Shown: piece by piece, positions 5,087-5,326 of the stretch
How positions within the stretch are numbered: the stretch's first letter is position 1
How the letters are laid out: every line of letters starts with the position of its first letter
NCBI GenBank assembly: GCA_027484885.1
Contig: JAIXSD010000452.1
Location: 1 to 5,326, forward strand
From: Rubrivivax sp.
Lineage (GTDB): Bacteria > Pseudomonadota > Gammaproteobacteria > Burkholderiales > Burkholderiaceae_C
Length of the DNA: 5,326 nucleotides
Direction of reading: 5' to 3'
The notes under the pieces: generated by a model
Databases searched by the model: none
Told to the model about the DNA's origin: nothing
Seen by the model: the letters and a program-made list of their open reading frames with translations, nothing else
Position numbers and translations under genes: made by a program

Positions 5087-5326
5087 TCAGAGCATGGCTG
5101 CAGCGCGGGCCCGGCTCCTGCGAAACACCCAGACGAACAGCAGCGCAGCCGGAATCGTCAGCGCCAGCTCGGCCAGCAAGGTCAGGCGGCCGCCGAACTG
5201 CGCGAACACCCAGCCGTACAAGGCCGTGGTCCAGCCGATCGGGGTGTTGGACAGCGAGGCCATCAGGTTGTACTTGGTGGCGGCCGCGCCCTTGCCGATG
5301 GCCTCCAGTGTCACGGCCGAAAAGCC
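5087..5326 (-). CDS. MFS transporter, C-terminal fragment (runs off right edge)
   Basis: The last 79 codons and TGA stop of a gene entering from the right, with no start in the window. The fragment reads GFSAVTLEAIGKGAAATKYN at its left-hand (N-terminal) edge. Two hydrophobic segments follow: one around NTPIGWTTALYGWVFAQF and one LLAELALTIPAALLFVWVF, ending in a basic tail RRSRARAAAML. The GKGAAATKYNLMASLSN stretch resembles the last third of major-facilitator permeases of the PAT/AmpG-like type as I recall them, so an inner-membrane transporter is likely. The substrate cannot be told. It is convergent with the protease gene. The family call is moderate because only the tail is visible; that it is a membrane protein end is well supported. 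Confidence 0.72.
   Translation of the reverse strand, partial: GFSAVTLEAIGKGAAATKYNLMASLSNTPIGWTTALYGWVFAQFGGRLTLLAELALTIPAALLFVWVFRRSRARAAAML

Overview
The window is GC-rich chromosomal DNA, most likely from a betaproteobacterium of the order Burkholderiales. The evidence is the strong G/C bias at third codon positions, an ETF-ubiquinone oxidoreductase whose N-terminus looks like the Burkholderiales form, and a YceH start. The genus cannot be set from this window. The genes appear to be chromosomal housekeeping and secretion genes; I see no insertion sequence, tRNA, rRNA or CRISPR array.

Layout: (1) Positions 1-854, minus strand, hold a short-chain dehydrogenase/reductase (SDR) followed after 6 bases by the start of a YceH/DUF480 gene that runs off the left edge. 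(2) Positions 855-1072 are a divergent intergenic region with two imperfect palindromes and a probable -10 box for the rightward gene. (3) Positions 1073-2761, plus strand, encode a complete ETF-ubiquinone oxidoreductase, closed by a strong intrinsic terminator at 2782-2810. (4) Positions 2811-3042 have no gene but hold a well-conserved class I cyclic di-GMP riboswitch (GEMM-I, about 2896-2990). It is followed by a hairpin that buries the Shine-Dalgarno sequence of the next gene. (5) Positions 3043-4989, plus strand, encode a secreted subtilisin-family (S8) protease with signal peptide, propeptide, catalytic domain, a 22-unit X-Pro linker and a PPC-type C-terminal domain. (6) A hairpin at 5028-5056 probably ends it. 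(7) Positions 5087-5326, minus strand, are the C-terminal end of a convergent major-facilitator transporter.

The most interesting system is riboswitch plus protease. The second messenger that sets the choice between motile and sessile life appears to control translation of a secreted protease directly, through an RNA leader. The residues equivalent to the three main ligand contacts of the Vibrio cholerae Vc2 aptamer (G20, A47, C92) are all present. The 3' part of the aptamer can pair with the strand that otherwise hides the ribosome binding site. That gives a readable, though unproven, switching model in which c-di-GMP turns protease translation off. The ETF-ubiquinone oxidoreductase joins fatty-acid and amino-acid oxidation to the quinone pool. 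A TetR-like palindrome overlaps its probable promoter, which would fit control by a fatty-acid-responsive repressor.
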